Positions 1-9,229 are shown, counted from the stretch's first letter. The stretch: DNA of 64,000 bases from Paenibacillus sp. 1_12 (GCF_900114475.1 NZ_FOTE01000006.1:62001-126000), one strand, 5' to 3'. The notes: generated by a model from the sequence alone, not told the origin. Numbers and translations are program-made.

Positions 1-255
1 TCCGCCAATATTCGGGTGAATACCGTCTGCATCGGGCTGATTCGCAGCGATCAAATTGAAAAGGGCTGGAAAAAACAGCACCCTGAGCTGACTTGGGAGC
101 AATATTCACATAATCCGAGTCATCAAATTCCGCTCGGTCGTATTGGCGAAACAGAAGAAGCTGCAAGAGTTATCACATTCCTAGTCTCCGATGCCGCATC
201 TTATGTAACGGGAACATCGGTCAATGTGGATGGCGGCAAAGGCGCTGCACTTTAA
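1..255 (+). CDS. SDR-family oxidoreductase, C-terminal part (gene starts before the window)
   Basis: The reading frame is open from base 1, so only about the last 84 residues are visible. The tail carries the usual end of FabG-type short-chain dehydrogenases: [19 protein letters not shown], then a [12 protein letters not shown] motif that closes the Rossmann fold. The catalytic Tyr-Lys and the nucleotide-binding glycines lie upstream of the window, so substrate cannot be inferred. A bidirectional terminator-like hairpin follows directly. Family call is secure; specific function is unknown. Confidence 0.85.
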   Translation, partial: SANIRVNTVCIGLIRSDQIEKGWKKQHPELTWEQYSHNPSHQIPLGRIGETEEAARVITFLVSDAASYVTGTSVNVDGGKGAAL

Positions 256-284
256 GCTATTCCATCAATTACATCTCAAATAGC

Positions 285-327
285 AAAAACCTTCCATAAC
301 CGTACGAAACGGAAGGAAGGTTTTTTT
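285..327. terminator. Bidirectional rho-independent terminator
   Basis: Inverted repeat AAAAACCTTCC (285-295) and GGAAGGTTTTT (315-325), with T-runs on both strands. It lies between the convergent SDR gene (+) and the YolD-like gene (-). Confidence 0.8.
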
Positions 328-342
328 AGCTGGGCTTACGGT

Positions 343-594
343 TCAATATCGGGGGTAATCCAACCTCATAACATCCAGAAAAGGAATCCATTTGAAGCTA
401 TCCTCCAGATCGACCCGTATTTGACGCTTTCTGGGGTCCAACTCTACAATAATCCCAACTACAGGTTCTTCTACGCCCCAGACGGTCAGCATGACCTGCT
501 CCTTGTTATCCTTGGCCTCCACAATCTGGTTTCCCAGATCCTCGAGCTCGAACTCATCGCGGGTCGGTCTTTTTTGCTTTGCTTTTGCCACCAC
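343..594 (-). CDS. YolD-like family protein
   Basis: 83-residue protein with the pattern of YolD-like (PF08863) proteins: a charged N-terminus (KRPTRDEFELEDLG), a central beta-rich part (VMLTVWGVEEPVVGIIVELD) and an IPFLDVMRLD end close to the family's IPF-DI-x-I-E. In Bacillus YolD-like proteins are often linked to Y-family polymerase genes, but no such gene is visible here. Function is not established from the sequence. It is transcribed alone, convergent to the SDR gene. Confidence 0.8.
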   Translation of the reverse strand: MVAKAKQKRPTRDEFELEDLGNQIVEAKDNKEQVMLTVWGVEEPVVGIIVELDPRKRQIRVDLEDSFKWIPFLDVMRLDYPRY

Positions 595-901
595 TCACAT
601 CTCCTCATAGCCCTACAGCCCTAATCACTCTATATTACAGAACACGAACTATGTTATCAATGTTAATTTTTTATTAATGGGACATGCTGGGCTTTCATAG
701 TCTAATGCTCGCAAGATAATTGGATGGATTCGCTCCAGCACATCGTAATAGGCATGTATTCGTTATGCTCAAAAGGGTACTGCCATGAGCCGCAATCTCT
801 CTAATGCGAAAGCACTCCTACCTTCGAATAATTAAGATTGTCAGGACATAGGATAGAGTAAAAGGAATTGGACTATGGACTGCAAAGAGAGGAGCATGGA
901 T
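595..901. other. Intergenic region between divergent YolD-like and DUF948 genes
   Basis: About 300 bases without a credible gene. It should hold the promoters for the YolD-like gene (-) and the DUF948 gene (+). It is AT-rich near 650-680. No confident promoter pair, repeat or structured RNA was recognised. Confidence 0.5.
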
Positions 902-1270
902 ATGGCTATAGATATTAGCGTGGTTGCGGCAAGTGTGGCTTTTGTGACTCTGGTCTTCTATCTGATTCGTATTTTGCAAAAAGGTATGACTTCACTAGAC
1001 GAAACCAACCGGACCTTGGCTGAGGTCAGGACGGCTGCCCACGATCTAACAGGAGAGGCCAAGCAGCTCATTCACACGGCCAACCAAATTTCTCGGGATG
1101 TCAAAGGTAAAATAAAAACGGTAGAGCCCTTGTTGGAATCCGCCCATGATATGGGGGAAGCTCTGCAAAGTGTAACCCATTCCGTTAAACAGGCTGCCGC
1201 AGTATTAGGAAACGAGCTGACACCCAAAAGTCAGGCTGCCAGCAACAAAGTTCAAATCAAAGTTAGATAG
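902..1270 (+). CDS. DUF948 domain membrane-anchored protein
   Basis: 122 residues from the chosen start. One N-terminal membrane segment (about residues 6-25, VVAASVAFVTLVFYLI) is followed by a coiled-coil-like stretch rich in heptads (TNRTLAEVRTAAHDLTGEA), the usual architecture of DUF948 proteins, which sit in the membrane with a cytoplasmic helical tail. ATG at 902 lies 7 bases after GGAG (891-894). An in-frame ATG at 875, also preceded by AAGGA, would add nine residues and cannot be excluded. Biological role unknown; some family members are annotated general-stress proteins. Confidence 0.75.
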   Translation: MAIDISVVAASVAFVTLVFYLIRILQKGMTSLDETNRTLAEVRTAAHDLTGEAKQLIHTANQISRDVKGKIKTVEPLLESAHDMGEALQSVTHSVKQAAAVLGNELTPKSQAASNKVQIKVR

Positions 1271-1288
1271 GACGAATCAAATACAGAT

Positions 1289-1341
1289 AAGGAATCCGGT
1301 GCATAAGTGAACAAGCTCTGCTTATTCACCGGATCTTCCTT
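1289..1341. terminator. Bidirectional terminator-like hairpin overlapping the end of the ABC ATPase gene
   Basis: Long inverted repeat: AAGGAATCCGGTGCATAAG (1289-1307) against CTTATTCACCGGATCTTCCTT (1321-1341, given as two arms with small mismatches). It separates the convergent DUF948 gene and importer operon and includes the stop codon of the latter. There is no long T-run, so termination is probable rather than certain. Confidence 0.5.
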
Positions 1342-1936
1342 CATGCCAATGAACAACGCGAGTGCAAAGCCTCTGAATCAGGCTCGGCTCATGACTGATC
1401 ATTAGGATACCCAGATTGCGACGATCGACAATGTCCATCACAGTGTGCCAGATTTGCGCCTGTGTGATTGCATCAAGCATCGTGGTCATCTCATCTGCGA
1501 TCAAAAACCGCGTCTGTGGTCCCAAGGCTCTTGCCACACAAAACCGCTGCAATTCCCCACCGGAAAGCTCATTAGGCCAACGGTCCAGCCACTCCTCCTC
1601 AATGCCGAGCATTTGCAAAAATGCCGGGTCAGGCTGCCAGCCTTCGTTGATCGTCTGACGCATGCGCCAACGCGGATTGACTGCTCTCTCCGGATGTTGG
1701 AACACCAGCTGAACCGGTTGAACACCGCTATCCACAAGTGCATTCCCGTCACAGGTGATACTCCCGGTCTGCGGTTTATCATAACCGGCAAGCATACGGG
1801 CTAGCGTAGTTTTGCCACTACCGCTAGGTCCGACAAGACCGACCACTTCGCCCTGTTTGATTTGAATGTTGGCCTCCTTAACAACCCACGGTCCGCGTCC
1901 ATATCGAAACCCGAGATTTTTCCCTTCAAGAAGCAT
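1322..1936 (-). CDS. Opp/Dpp/Nik-type ABC transporter ATP-binding protein (second ATPase, F/E type)
   Basis: 204-residue cytoplasmic ATPase. Walker A GPSGSGKTT is near residue 36, the Q-loop is FQHPERAVNPRW, the signature LSGGELQR is near residue 124, Walker B is LIADEMTTMLDA and the switch is ISHEP. The usual DEPT is DEMT here. It is much shorter than OppF (about 300) and lacks the C-terminal oligopeptide extension, as in NikE-like subunits. Its start overlaps the end of the upstream ATPase gene by about 11 bases, which indicates translational coupling. Last gene of the five-gene importer. Confidence 0.9.
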   Translation of the reverse strand: MLLEGKNLGFRYGRGPWVVKEANIQIKQGEVVGLVGPSGSGKTTLARMLAGYDKPQTGSITCDGNALVDSGVQPVQLVFQHPERAVNPRWRMRQTINEGWQPDPAFLQMLGIEEEWLDRWPNELSGGELQRFCVARALGPQTRFLIADEMTTMLDAITQAQIWHTVMDIVDRRNLGILMISHEPSLIQRLCTRVVHWHEGRSGE

Positions 1937-2858
1937 GAATGCACCTCACTAACCCACCGCGAATATGACGTGTTTCCGGACGTTCACGCTTGCATTCATC
2001 CGATGCATAATCACACCTGGGAGCAAACAGGCAGCCTGTAGGCAACGACCCCGCAAGCGGTTGTGAACCGTGAATCCGCTTAAATTCATTTTGTGGCAGT
2101 GACTTCCATAGCGCCTGTGTATAGGGATGTCTAAGATGCTCTCCGCCTCCGCTGAAATCCGCTGCAAGAGCAATCTCCATGATCGTTCCAGCGTACAATA
2201 CCGCCACTTTGTCCGCTATCTGCAAAGCCGATTCGATATCATGCGTAATTAAAAGAATACCGCAGCCTTCGTCTGCAAGCTCTCTCAACTGGCGCAGCGT
2301 TTCCTGGGCGACATCCTGGTGAAGCCCTGGTGTCGGCTCGTCTGCGACGATTAATCGGGCACCGCTTAACACGGCTGTGGAAAGCAGCACCCGTCGCGCC
2401 ATCCCACCAGAGAGCTGGAACGGATATAGTTGTTCCACATCGTCCGCTAATTGGTAGCGTGCGAATACTTTTTTTTGTGCCTCTAATGACTCGTGTGACT
2501 CATGGCCCTGCACGGATGAACGCACCTGTGCGCCAACCCTCATCAGCGGATCGAGATAGTTGACTGACTGAGGAACCAATGCGATTTCTTTTCCCCGTAA
2601 AGCCGCCTGCTTGGCAGCATCCAGTCGCTCGCCGTTATAGCGCATAGTACCCGTCACACTCGCATTTCCAGGTAGAATACCCATGATCGCATGAGCGAGC
2701 AAGCTTTTGCCAGAACCGCTGGAACCGACAACCGCAACGATCTCCCCTTCTCCAATCGAAAGCTGAAGTCCATGGATCACTTCGGTCGTGCGCTGACGCA
2801 AAATGCTGGTATAGCGGGTAAAAGAAATGCTTAATTGGTCAATCTCAAGTAATGCCAT
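1926..2858 (-). CDS. Opp/Dpp/Nik-type ABC transporter ATP-binding protein (first ATPase, D type)
   Basis: 310 residues from ATG at 2858, which has an ideal AGGAGGTTGTACGT leader; an upstream in-frame extension lacks a ribosome site. Walker A is GSSGSGKS near residue 45, the signature LSGGMARR, Walker B IVADEPTPGLH and the His switch ITHD. The C-terminus has the oligo_HPY region (HPYTQALWKSLP) and a Cys-containing tail (GCLFAPRCDYASDEC), which in several DppD/OppD proteins holds an iron-sulphur cluster. It pairs with the shorter ATPase downstream to energise import. Confidence 0.92.
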   Translation of the reverse strand: MALLEIDQLSISFTRYTSILRQRTTEVIHGLQLSIGEGEIVAVVGSSGSGKSLLAHAIMGILPGNASVTGTMRYNGERLDAAKQAALRGKEIALVPQSVNYLDPLMRVGAQVRSSVQGHESHESLEAQKKVFARYQLADDVEQLYPFQLSGGMARRVLLSTAVLSGARLIVADEPTPGLHQDVAQETLRQLRELADEGCGILLITHDIESALQIADKVAVLYAGTIMEIALAADFSGGGEHLRHPYTQALWKSLPQNEFKRIHGSQPLAGSLPTGCLFAPRCDYASDECKRERPETRHIRGGLVRCIHAS

Positions 2859-2919
2859 ACGTACAACCTCCTGAAAGTTTTCGAAAGCATAATTCTTATT
2901 TCCCCTCACGGATTTCTGC

Positions 2920-3783
2920 TTAGTCCTGTGATTGACGAGGGTCGACAAGCATTCGTAATTGCTCCCCTACCCTATCAAATGAACGTACAACCAGCAGTAA
3001 ACAGATTCCCGGGAAAAAGGCCAGCCACCACATGCCCGTCGACAAATAACGCATGGATTCCGATAAAATGATGCCAATAGCTGGCTGATGCGGCGATAGG
3101 CCCAATCCGATAAATGTAACTGCAGCTTCATGCAAAATAGCATGAGGGAACAGCAGCAATAACCCAACGAGCAGCTGCGGCAGCAAATGAGGAAAGATAT
3201 GACGGGACGCTACCCATAATCGGGACTTGCCAAGCTTACGTGAGATCAGTACATACTCGGCCGACCGCAGCTGTAGAACCTCTGCACGAATAATACGCGC
3301 AAGGCTTGGCCAATGTGTGAAGGCAATCCCGATAATAATCCCCTTCATACCTCCGCCGAACACGAAGGCAATCAGAATAAGCGAGACCAAATGCGGTACG
3401 CTCAAAAACAAATCAATCAGCCAGGAAACGATCGCATCCGCGGTTCGTCCCAAAGCAGCCGTCAGCCCAAGTGCTGCCGCGATTAAACAGCTGCATGCGG
3501 ATGCAATAAAGCCTACCTGGATACTCATGCCAAGCCCCATTACCGTACGCGAGAACATATCTCTTCCCAACCAGTCCGTGCCAAACAGGTGAGCGAGTGA
3601 TGGAGACAGGTTTCTATTTTCCAAATGAGTATCTAAAACGGTCGTATCAATGAGATAGCCGCTAAGCCAGGCAGCCAAAATAAATAAAGAGACAAGTCCA
3701 CTGAAAATAAACGAACGTTTTCTGCGATTCATACGTAAGTGTATAGGCGAGGGGGACGACGTATTACTCCATGAACGACTCAT
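2920..3783 (-). CDS. Opp/Dpp/Nik-type ABC transporter permease (C type)
   Basis: 287 residues from ATG at 3783, preceded by GGGGGGAG; a longer in-frame extension to 3873 runs back into the upstream gene and is not needed. An N-terminal membrane helix (LFILAAWLSGYLI) is followed by the DppC/NikC signature (LAHLFGTDWLGRDMFSRT) and the BPD_transp_1 core with the EAA-type loop (RAEVLQLRSAEYVLISRKLG). It overlaps the stop of the other permease by 4 bases. Membrane subunit of the importer. Confidence 0.92.
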   Translation of the reverse strand: MSRSWSNTSSPSPIHLRMNRRKRSFIFSGLVSLFILAAWLSGYLIDTTVLDTHLENRNLSPSLAHLFGTDWLGRDMFSRTVMGLGMSIQVGFIASACSCLIAAALGLTAALGRTADAIVSWLIDLFLSVPHLVSLILIAFVFGGGMKGIIIGIAFTHWPSLARIIRAEVLQLRSAEYVLISRKLGKSRLWVASRHIFPHLLPQLLVGLLLLFPHAILHEAAVTFIGLGLSPHQPAIGIILSESMRYLSTGMWWLAFFPGICLLLVVRSFDRVGEQLRMLVDPRQSQD

Positions 3784-4805
3784 CGGCTCCCCCCTGCAGC
3801 CAGTCTTGGATCTACTAGCCGATAGATCAAATCCGCTGCCGCATTCCCGGTAAATACGAACAAAGAGCTGCACAGCACCATACCCAATAGCAGCGGAACA
3901 TCGCCACGCAAGCCTGCTTCAACGGTTGCTTGTCCCAAGCCGGGATAAGCAAATACCTGTTCCGCCAGAACAGCACCCCCAAACAACTCGCTAAAAGAAG
4001 TAAACTGCAAGGAAATGGCTGGCAGCGCGACATTTCGCAGTCCATGTCTCCAAAATAACCGAAAGCCCGATTCCCCTCTTGCTCTTGCAAACAGCACATA
4101 ATCGCTCGTTAACACATCAATTAGCTTCTGACGCGTATGCAGTGCGATATTGGAAATGCCAACCACACTTAAGGTCAAAGCAGGTAAAATCATATGCTGT
4201 GCCCTGTCAGCGAACGTAACCTCGCCCGCCAACACGCCTGCAGGAACACCCAAACCAACAGGAAACCATCCCAGCCAAACGGCAAAAATAATTAATAACA
4301 GCAAACCTAACCAAAAAGTGGGTGTAGACGCCAATGTATAACAGTACCACTTGATCAGCTTGTCTATCCACTTATCCTTATGCATAGCGGCTACGGTACC
4401 CGCCACGAATCCGATCACACCTGACAACAGCCAGGATACCCCCATGAGTGCAACAGAGTTCATAAACCGTTCCCCGATGACCTCAGCAACAGGAATACGG
4501 TGAATCATCGACGTCCCCAAATCACCATGCAGCAGTGCCGATCCCCAGCGCCGGAACCGCTCCAACGGAGGTTTATCCAAGCCCCAGTATTCAGCGATCA
4601 GCAAGCGCTGCTCAGGACTTACCTTCATCGCATCCGCACCCACATAAGCCTGTATGGGATCAATAGGCGATTGCTCGACAAGCCAAAACGAGATCACACT
4701 CACAGCGAATAAAAGAGATAGCAGCCGAATAGCCTTCCGTCCCCAGTATGCCGCCGTGCTGTTCTGCAGAATCCACCCTTGCTTCTCTATTCCTTCCATC
4801 TCCAA
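3780..4805 (-). CDS. Opp/Dpp/Nik-type ABC transporter permease (B type)
   Basis: About 340 residues. The DppB/NikB hallmarks are present: SFWLVEQSPIDPIQAYVG after the first membrane helix, then LGTSMIHRIPVAEVI, then the transmembrane core with the EAA-like loop (LTSDYVLFARARGESG). The start is uncertain: TTG at 4805 or ATG at 4799, both inside the end of the binding-protein gene (stop at 4787) and both with a weakly placed ribosome site. Translation is probably coupled to the gene upstream. Confidence 0.9.
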   Translation of the reverse strand: MEMEGIEKQGWILQNSTAAYWGRKAIRLLSLLFAVSVISFWLVEQSPIDPIQAYVGADAMKVSPEQRLLIAEYWGLDKPPLERFRRWGSALLHGDLGTSMIHRIPVAEVIGERFMNSVALMGVSWLLSGVIGFVAGTVAAMHKDKWIDKLIKWYCYTLASTPTFWLGLLLLIIFAVWLGWFPVGLGVPAGVLAGEVTFADRAQHMILPALTLSVVGISNIALHTRQKLIDVLTSDYVLFARARGESGFRLFWRHGLRNVALPAISLQFTSFSELFGGAVLAEQVFAYPGLGQATVEAGLRGDVPLLLGMVLCSSLFVFTGNAAADLIYRLVDPRLAAGGSR

Positions 4806-6397
4806 TCTTCGATGTTATCAGTCACAGGCCAACCATGTCCATGCGGGTGAATCTTTTGCTTGCCGATATCGAGTTTATCCTTTACCAGGTACAAATGATC
4901 AACGTTGACGAGCCATGCCCACGATGCATCTCCCTTAGCACTTGAGCCTGTTTTACCATCCCACTGCGATTTTTTCCAGTTATCCCAAGCGGATTCCTCC
5001 GTTCTTGCCAGCATCGCTTTATTCATCCATTCGTCAACAGTCGGGTTGCTGTAATAGCCTGTATTGTAATAATCAGCGCCTTTATATTTACTGCTGTATA
5101 AATTATACATTTCCAGCGGATCACGACTGCCCCAGCCGAACATCACCGCGTTCGAATACATCATTTTTCCAATGTCATCCCAGCTTTTACCCTCTACATT
5201 GATCTTGATGCCGATAGGCTTGATCATATCAGCGGCTGCAAGAGCAAGCGATTGGCGAGAAACATCACCTGAAGGATAGACCATTGAAAACTGTGCCTTC
5301 ATGCCCTCCTTTTCGACAATACCATCTCCATCGGTATCCTTCCAACCACCTTCTGCTAACAGCTTCTTGGCCTCGTTCACATTGGCATCAGCGAATACGG
5401 TTTCCGGGTTCCACCAAGGTAAACCATCATTCACCGTATAAGCGGGAGAACCATAGCCTTCGAGTACCCCTGTCACGAGTGCTTTTCTGTCCAGGGCGAC
5501 ATTAATGGCTTTACGAATGGATAGATCTGCCGTTACATCGTTTCCAACCGGAATATCTTCCTTCGTCTTTTGACCGGATTTTACATATGGAAACATAATC
5601 CCGCGGTTATCTACGGTTTTCAGAGCTTCGAGACGCATACCATCTACCTTTTGCTTGCTGAAAGCCGACGGGATATACGACACATCCACCTTCCCTGCCT
5701 TTGCAGCCGCAAACGAAGCATCTTCATTTAAAAACAAAAACGTAATTTTTTTGAAAAATGGTTTCTTCCCGTAATACTCAGGGTTCGCCTCAACAATGAC
5801 CTGCTGCCCTTTATCCCATTGAACCAGCTTGAAAGGACCTGAGCCTACAGGATGGCTTGCATAATCCTTGCCGTATGCATGCTTCGGTACAATTCCCGTA
5901 GTAACGAGCAGACTAATAAAAGTCGATTGTGGTTCTTTAAGCTTAAAGTTCACAGTAGCTTCGTCTGTTGCCTTTACACTTTCCATGTTCGTTAAATCAA
6001 TGGCTGTACCGTTTTTGGCAGCTGTTTCAAAAGTAAATTGAACGTCATCAGCGGTTAACGGCTTGCCATCAGAAAATTTAGTATCCTTACGCAGCTTCAC
6101 GGTCCATGTTTTACCGTCAGTGCTAATTTCATATCCAGTAGCCAGATCGTTCTCAATCTTCATTTCACTATTTCTATTAAACAGTGTGCTTTGGAACAAT
6201 GGAGATCCATATCGCCCCCAGCCAATCGTAGGATCGAATCCGCCTTCCGGCTCCGCACCAACGGAGAGGATAAGCTGATCTTTAACATTACTTGTCGATT
6301 CGGCCGTCTTTTCCTTCGTATTGGACGTACAACCGGTTACCATTATGCAGCCTGCCAGCAGTACTGTCCCTAACCATTTACTTGTCTTCATTTTCAA
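4787..6397 (-). CDS. Opp/Nik-type ABC transporter substrate-binding lipoprotein
   Basis: About 536 residues. The signal peptide has a lipobox (LLAGCIMVTGC), so the protein is membrane-anchored outside the cell. SBP_bac_5 motifs follow: LATGYEISTDGKTWTVKLR, FSDGKPLTADDVQFTFE, SHPVGSGPFKL, VALDRKALVTGVL. The C-terminus is IHPHGHGWPVTDN, a His-rich motif. TTG at 6397 lies 8 bases after AAGGAG and is the best start; ATG at 6391 is possible. First gene of the operon. The family covers peptides, nickel and metallophores; the substrate is not shown by the sequence, though the histidines and the operator-like repeat upstream make a metal or metal chelate plausible. Confidence 0.9.
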   Translation of the reverse strand: MKMKTSKWLGTVLLAGCIMVTGCTSNTKEKTAESTSNVKDQLILSVGAEPEGGFDPTIGWGRYGSPLFQSTLFNRNSEMKIENDLATGYEISTDGKTWTVKLRKDTKFSDGKPLTADDVQFTFETAAKNGTAIDLTNMESVKATDEATVNFKLKEPQSTFISLLVTTGIVPKHAYGKDYASHPVGSGPFKLVQWDKGQQVIVEANPEYYGKKPFFKKITFLFLNEDASFAAAKAGKVDVSYIPSAFSKQKVDGMRLEALKTVDNRGIMFPYVKSGQKTKEDIPVGNDVTADLSIRKAINVALDRKALVTGVLEGYGSPAYTVNDGLPWWNPETVFADANVNEAKKLLAEGGWKDTDGDGIVEKEGMKAQFSMVYPSGDVSRQSLALAAADMIKPIGIKINVEGKSWDDIGKMMYSNAVMFGWGSRDPLEMYNLYSSKYKGADYYNTGYYSNPTVDEWMNKAMLARTEESAWDNWKKSQWDGKTGSSAKGDASWAWLVNVDHLYLVKDKLDIGKQKIHPHGHGWPVTDNIEDWRWKE

Positions 6398-6436
6398 TTC
6401 AAACACTCCTTGATCATTAGGTTCATTTTATGTATC

Positions 6437-6464
6437 GTGTTACGAACTTTGTAAATTGTAACAC
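6437..6464 (-). promoter_or_regulatory. Operator-like 7-14-7 inverted repeat upstream of the importer operon
   Basis: GTGTTAC (6437-6443) and GTAACAC (6458-6464) form a perfect inverted repeat with half-site centres 21 bases apart, two helical turns, about 40 bases upstream of the binding-protein start. The geometry resembles a dimeric repressor site. The regulator is unknown. Confidence 0.45.
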
Positions 6465-6531
6465 AACTTTTGAATAAGGGCACTCTTTTTTAGGTTAAAG
6501 CTTACATTAGCTCACGTTGGTTCTTCACATA

Positions 6532-6571
6532 AAAAAACATCTCAAACCTTGTTGAAGGTGAATGAGATGTT
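6532..6571 (-). terminator. Rho-independent terminator after res
   Basis: On the minus strand ACATCTCA...TGAGATGT closes a hairpin followed by a run of seven T residues, about 50 bases after the res stop codon. Confidence 0.75.
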
Positions 6572-6616
6572 CGTTTCATTATATTTGATTTATCTTTATA
6601 AGTTTTTATTATGCAT

Positions 6617-9229
6617 TCACCTTGAACGTTGGCTAGCTTTTTGTTCATTGATCAACCTTGAAGCCCGAATAATAAATGCTTCTGGATTCTTTCTGAACGC
6701 GAGAAAGGTGCCAGGCTGGATGCTGCTCAAAATGTTCACAATCGATTTCCGGGTCAGTCTCGTTTCGTTAACTAGCTTACCGATAAGATCGTATTTCACT
6801 TGTGTCGCCACACGGAGCTCAACCTTCTGAATGTGGGTTTCGTGGATCTCTAAGCCCTCACCCAACTGCAGTTGCTCCTTGGAACGAATCGTTCCTACCC
6901 CTCCATGCTCAATCCGGTAAAACGTCTCAGGAACAGTAAGTTTAGTATCCAATTCACGCACACATTCCCGAACAAGCTCTGCCGAATCAAAATCATCCGT
7001 ATACGATGTGTTAGGCCGAATTCTATTCTGAAACTCCTGATTCTTTTGCGAGTAGAAGTTAGAACTTAGCGTCAATTGTTTAATATGGTTTGTGTGATCA
7101 TTGTTAATCCAATCCACTGAAAGCTCTGAATAAATCGTCCCCACCCAATCCATAATGGCTTGTCGAAAAGGATGAACCTCTTCAGGTAATACGACCCGAT
7201 TACTTGCAGCGGCATCATAATAATCTTGTGTTAGCTCATTCTCTGTATTTATATAATCATTTCTGATAAATGACTTATAGAGTTGATGGGCAAGCTGCTT
7301 GTTGATAGTCAAGGTTTCATCCTGATCGTTCCTCAAAAGGTGGCCGAGGAAAAACGAAGGTTCAACTTTCTGCGGCCTGGCTGATAGAATTGCGGCAATT
7401 TCACTTTGAAGCTGACGGGCAAATGAATCGTAGGATTCACTGGCGATAATCGTCAACACATTGATATCATGAACATCTATTCCAGGCATTGAAACATCTA
7501 TTCGATCTCCATATTGGTTAACGCAAAGCCTTAAGCCTCGGCCTACCTCCTGGCGCTTTTTAATCATGGAATCGCTATGCTTTAGTGTACATATTTGAAA
7601 TACATTTGGATTGTCCCAGCCTTCCTTGAGAGCCGAATGAGAAAAAATGAACCGGGTCGGGTCTTTAAAACCGAGAAGTCTTTCCTTATCCTTCATAATG
7701 AGATCATATGCATCGGCATCATCAGAATCGGTTTCTCTTGCTGATACTTTGGAATCCACGAGCCTGCAATTTTTTTTATCTATCGAAAAATAGCCTTTGT
7801 GCGTTTGCTTCACTTGAATGCTTTCTAAATATTGGACAAATGCTTTCTCGTCATGCTCGCCCACATGCTTTATCGCATCACTCATGGCTTTTGTATATTC
7901 CTCTTCAAAAATCCGCGTATAGGCGCCGCTGACCTCATGGCCTTCCTGATCATACTGACGATATTTGGAAACCTCATCGATAAAAAACAAAGACAGCACT
8001 TTGATTCCAAGATGAAATAAAACCCGTTCTTTTTCCAAATGGGATTTGATCGTTTCGCGAATCTGGATTCTTCTAAAACTCTCCTCATCGATATTTCCCA
8101 AAGCTTCACCTGCGGTTAGTTCGATTCCGTTGGCAAAGCCAATTATGTTGCGGATTCCGTCAACTTCGGTTATGGTGTAGCCTTTATATGCTTCAAGCTT
8201 ATTAGATAGTTGATAAAGATCATCGCCCGCCTGCAGCCTCTGAGATACCCTTTTCAAGCCGGAATTGATTTTCTGTTCATACTCTATCCTGGCAGCAGGT
8301 GCGAGCTTTTGGCTCAGATCCAACCCTTCCAAATACACATATGCTTCAGTTCCCGCCATACCATTGACTGAAATGCCTTTCACGTTGATTTTTTTGACGA
8401 GCTTTCTGTTGTAAGCATCCAGCGCATCCAAACGATAAATTTTGTTAAACTCCTGATCCTTCCGATGCGTTGCTGAATATCTCAACGTAAATAGCGCCAT
8501 AAATGCCTTTAGCGCCTCCTTCGTCTTTTCACCCTCCACCGATTGCGGCTCATCGATGATTAGAATCGGATTGGTTGAGGCTATGAGGTCGATAGGTCTC
8601 CTGGATTGGAACTCGTCTAGCACCATATGAATTCTTCTGGTGTCCTTCCCTTTTTCAGCAAAAGCTTGCGAATTAATAATCATCACATGGATCCCTGTAT
8701 CACTCGCAAAGCTTTCGATTTGGTGGAGGTGTCTAGAATTATATATAAAATAACGGGCCTTTTTGCCATACTCTGCCATGAAATGATCTTCTGTCAGCTG
8801 GAAAGATTTGAATACACCCTCTCGAATCGCTATCGAAGGAATGACGATAATGAATTTACTCCAGCCATACTTTTTATTAAGCTCAAACATCGTTTTGATG
8901 TAGGTATATGTTTTACCGGTACCCGTCTCCATCTCTATCGTCAGATTATACTGACCCTCAAGCTTGCCTGAGGGTTTTAATCCGTGATTGATCTGCACTT
9001 TTTTGATATTGGCCAAAACCTTTGCAGGCGGCAGCTCGATCAAATTATTTTTAGTTCCTATATACGGAGTGGTGCGGGCATCGGACTCCAGGACAATCTG
9101 CTGAGATTCAAACCTTTTTCCCGGGCCCATACTAAATCGAGCACCTGCGTTAGGCTGTCCATCAAAGCAGTCTACCACACACTGTACAGCATCCGTTTGG
9201 AATTGCTGATGTTTAAACTTAAGCTTCAC
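6617..9229 (-). CDS. res: Type III restriction enzyme Res subunit, helicase part only (nuclease domain missing)
   Basis: 870 residues. The N-terminal ResIII/DEAD-like helicase has Walker A TGTGKT at residues 102-107, a DEPQ Walker B (LIIDEPQS, residues 223-230), SATHRKDQEFNKIYRLDALD after it as in type III Res proteins, and helicase motif VI in KRQEVGRGLRLCV. Family members are about 970-1000 residues and end in a PD-(D/E)xK endonuclease, near residue 900 in EcoP15I. Here the protein stops right after LINEQKAS, and no nuclease motif is seen in any of the three minus-strand frames of the next roughly 100 bases. Start: ATG 15 bases after the mod stop. It probably cannot cut DNA. Confidence 0.88.
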   Translation of the reverse strand: MKLKFKHQQFQTDAVQCVVDCFDGQPNAGARFSMGPGKRFESQQIVLESDARTTPYIGTKNNLIELPPAKVLANIKKVQINHGLKPSGKLEGQYNLTIEMETGTGKTYTYIKTMFELNKKYGWSKFIIVIPSIAIREGVFKSFQLTEDHFMAEYGKKARYFIYNSRHLHQIESFASDTGIHVMIINSQAFAEKGKDTRRIHMVLDEFQSRRPIDLIASTNPILIIDEPQSVEGEKTKEALKAFMALFTLRYSATHRKDQEFNKIYRLDALDAYNRKLVKKINVKGISVNGMAGTEAYVYLEGLDLSQKLAPAARIEYEQKINSGLKRVSQRLQAGDDLYQLSNKLEAYKGYTITEVDGIRNIIGFANGIELTAGEALGNIDEESFRRIQIRETIKSHLEKERVLFHLGIKVLSLFFIDEVSKYRQYDQEGHEVSGAYTRIFEEEYTKAMSDAIKHVGEHDEKAFVQYLESIQVKQTHKGYFSIDKKNCRLVDSKVSARETDSDDADAYDLIMKDKERLLGFKDPTRFIFSHSALKEGWDNPNVFQICTLKHSDSMIKKRQEVGRGLRLCVNQYGDRIDVSMPGIDVHDINVLTIIASESYDSFARQLQSEIAAILSARPQKVEPSFFLGHLLRNDQDETLTINKQLAHQLYKSFIRNDYINTENELTQDYYDAAASNRVVLPEEVHPFRQAIMDWVGTIYSELSVDWINNDHTNHIKQLTLSSNFYSQKNQEFQNRIRPNTSYTDDFDSAELVRECVRELDTKLTVPETFYRIEHGGVGTIRSKEQLQLGEGLEIHETHIQKVELRVATQVKYDLIGKLVNETRLTRKSIVNILSSIQPGTFLAFRKNPEAFIIRASRLINEQKASQRSR

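Noticed and set aside
6530-6616. Search for a remnant of the Res nuclease domain downstream of the res stop
   Set aside because: All three minus-strand frames were read by eye; none gives a PD-(D/E)xK-like segment.
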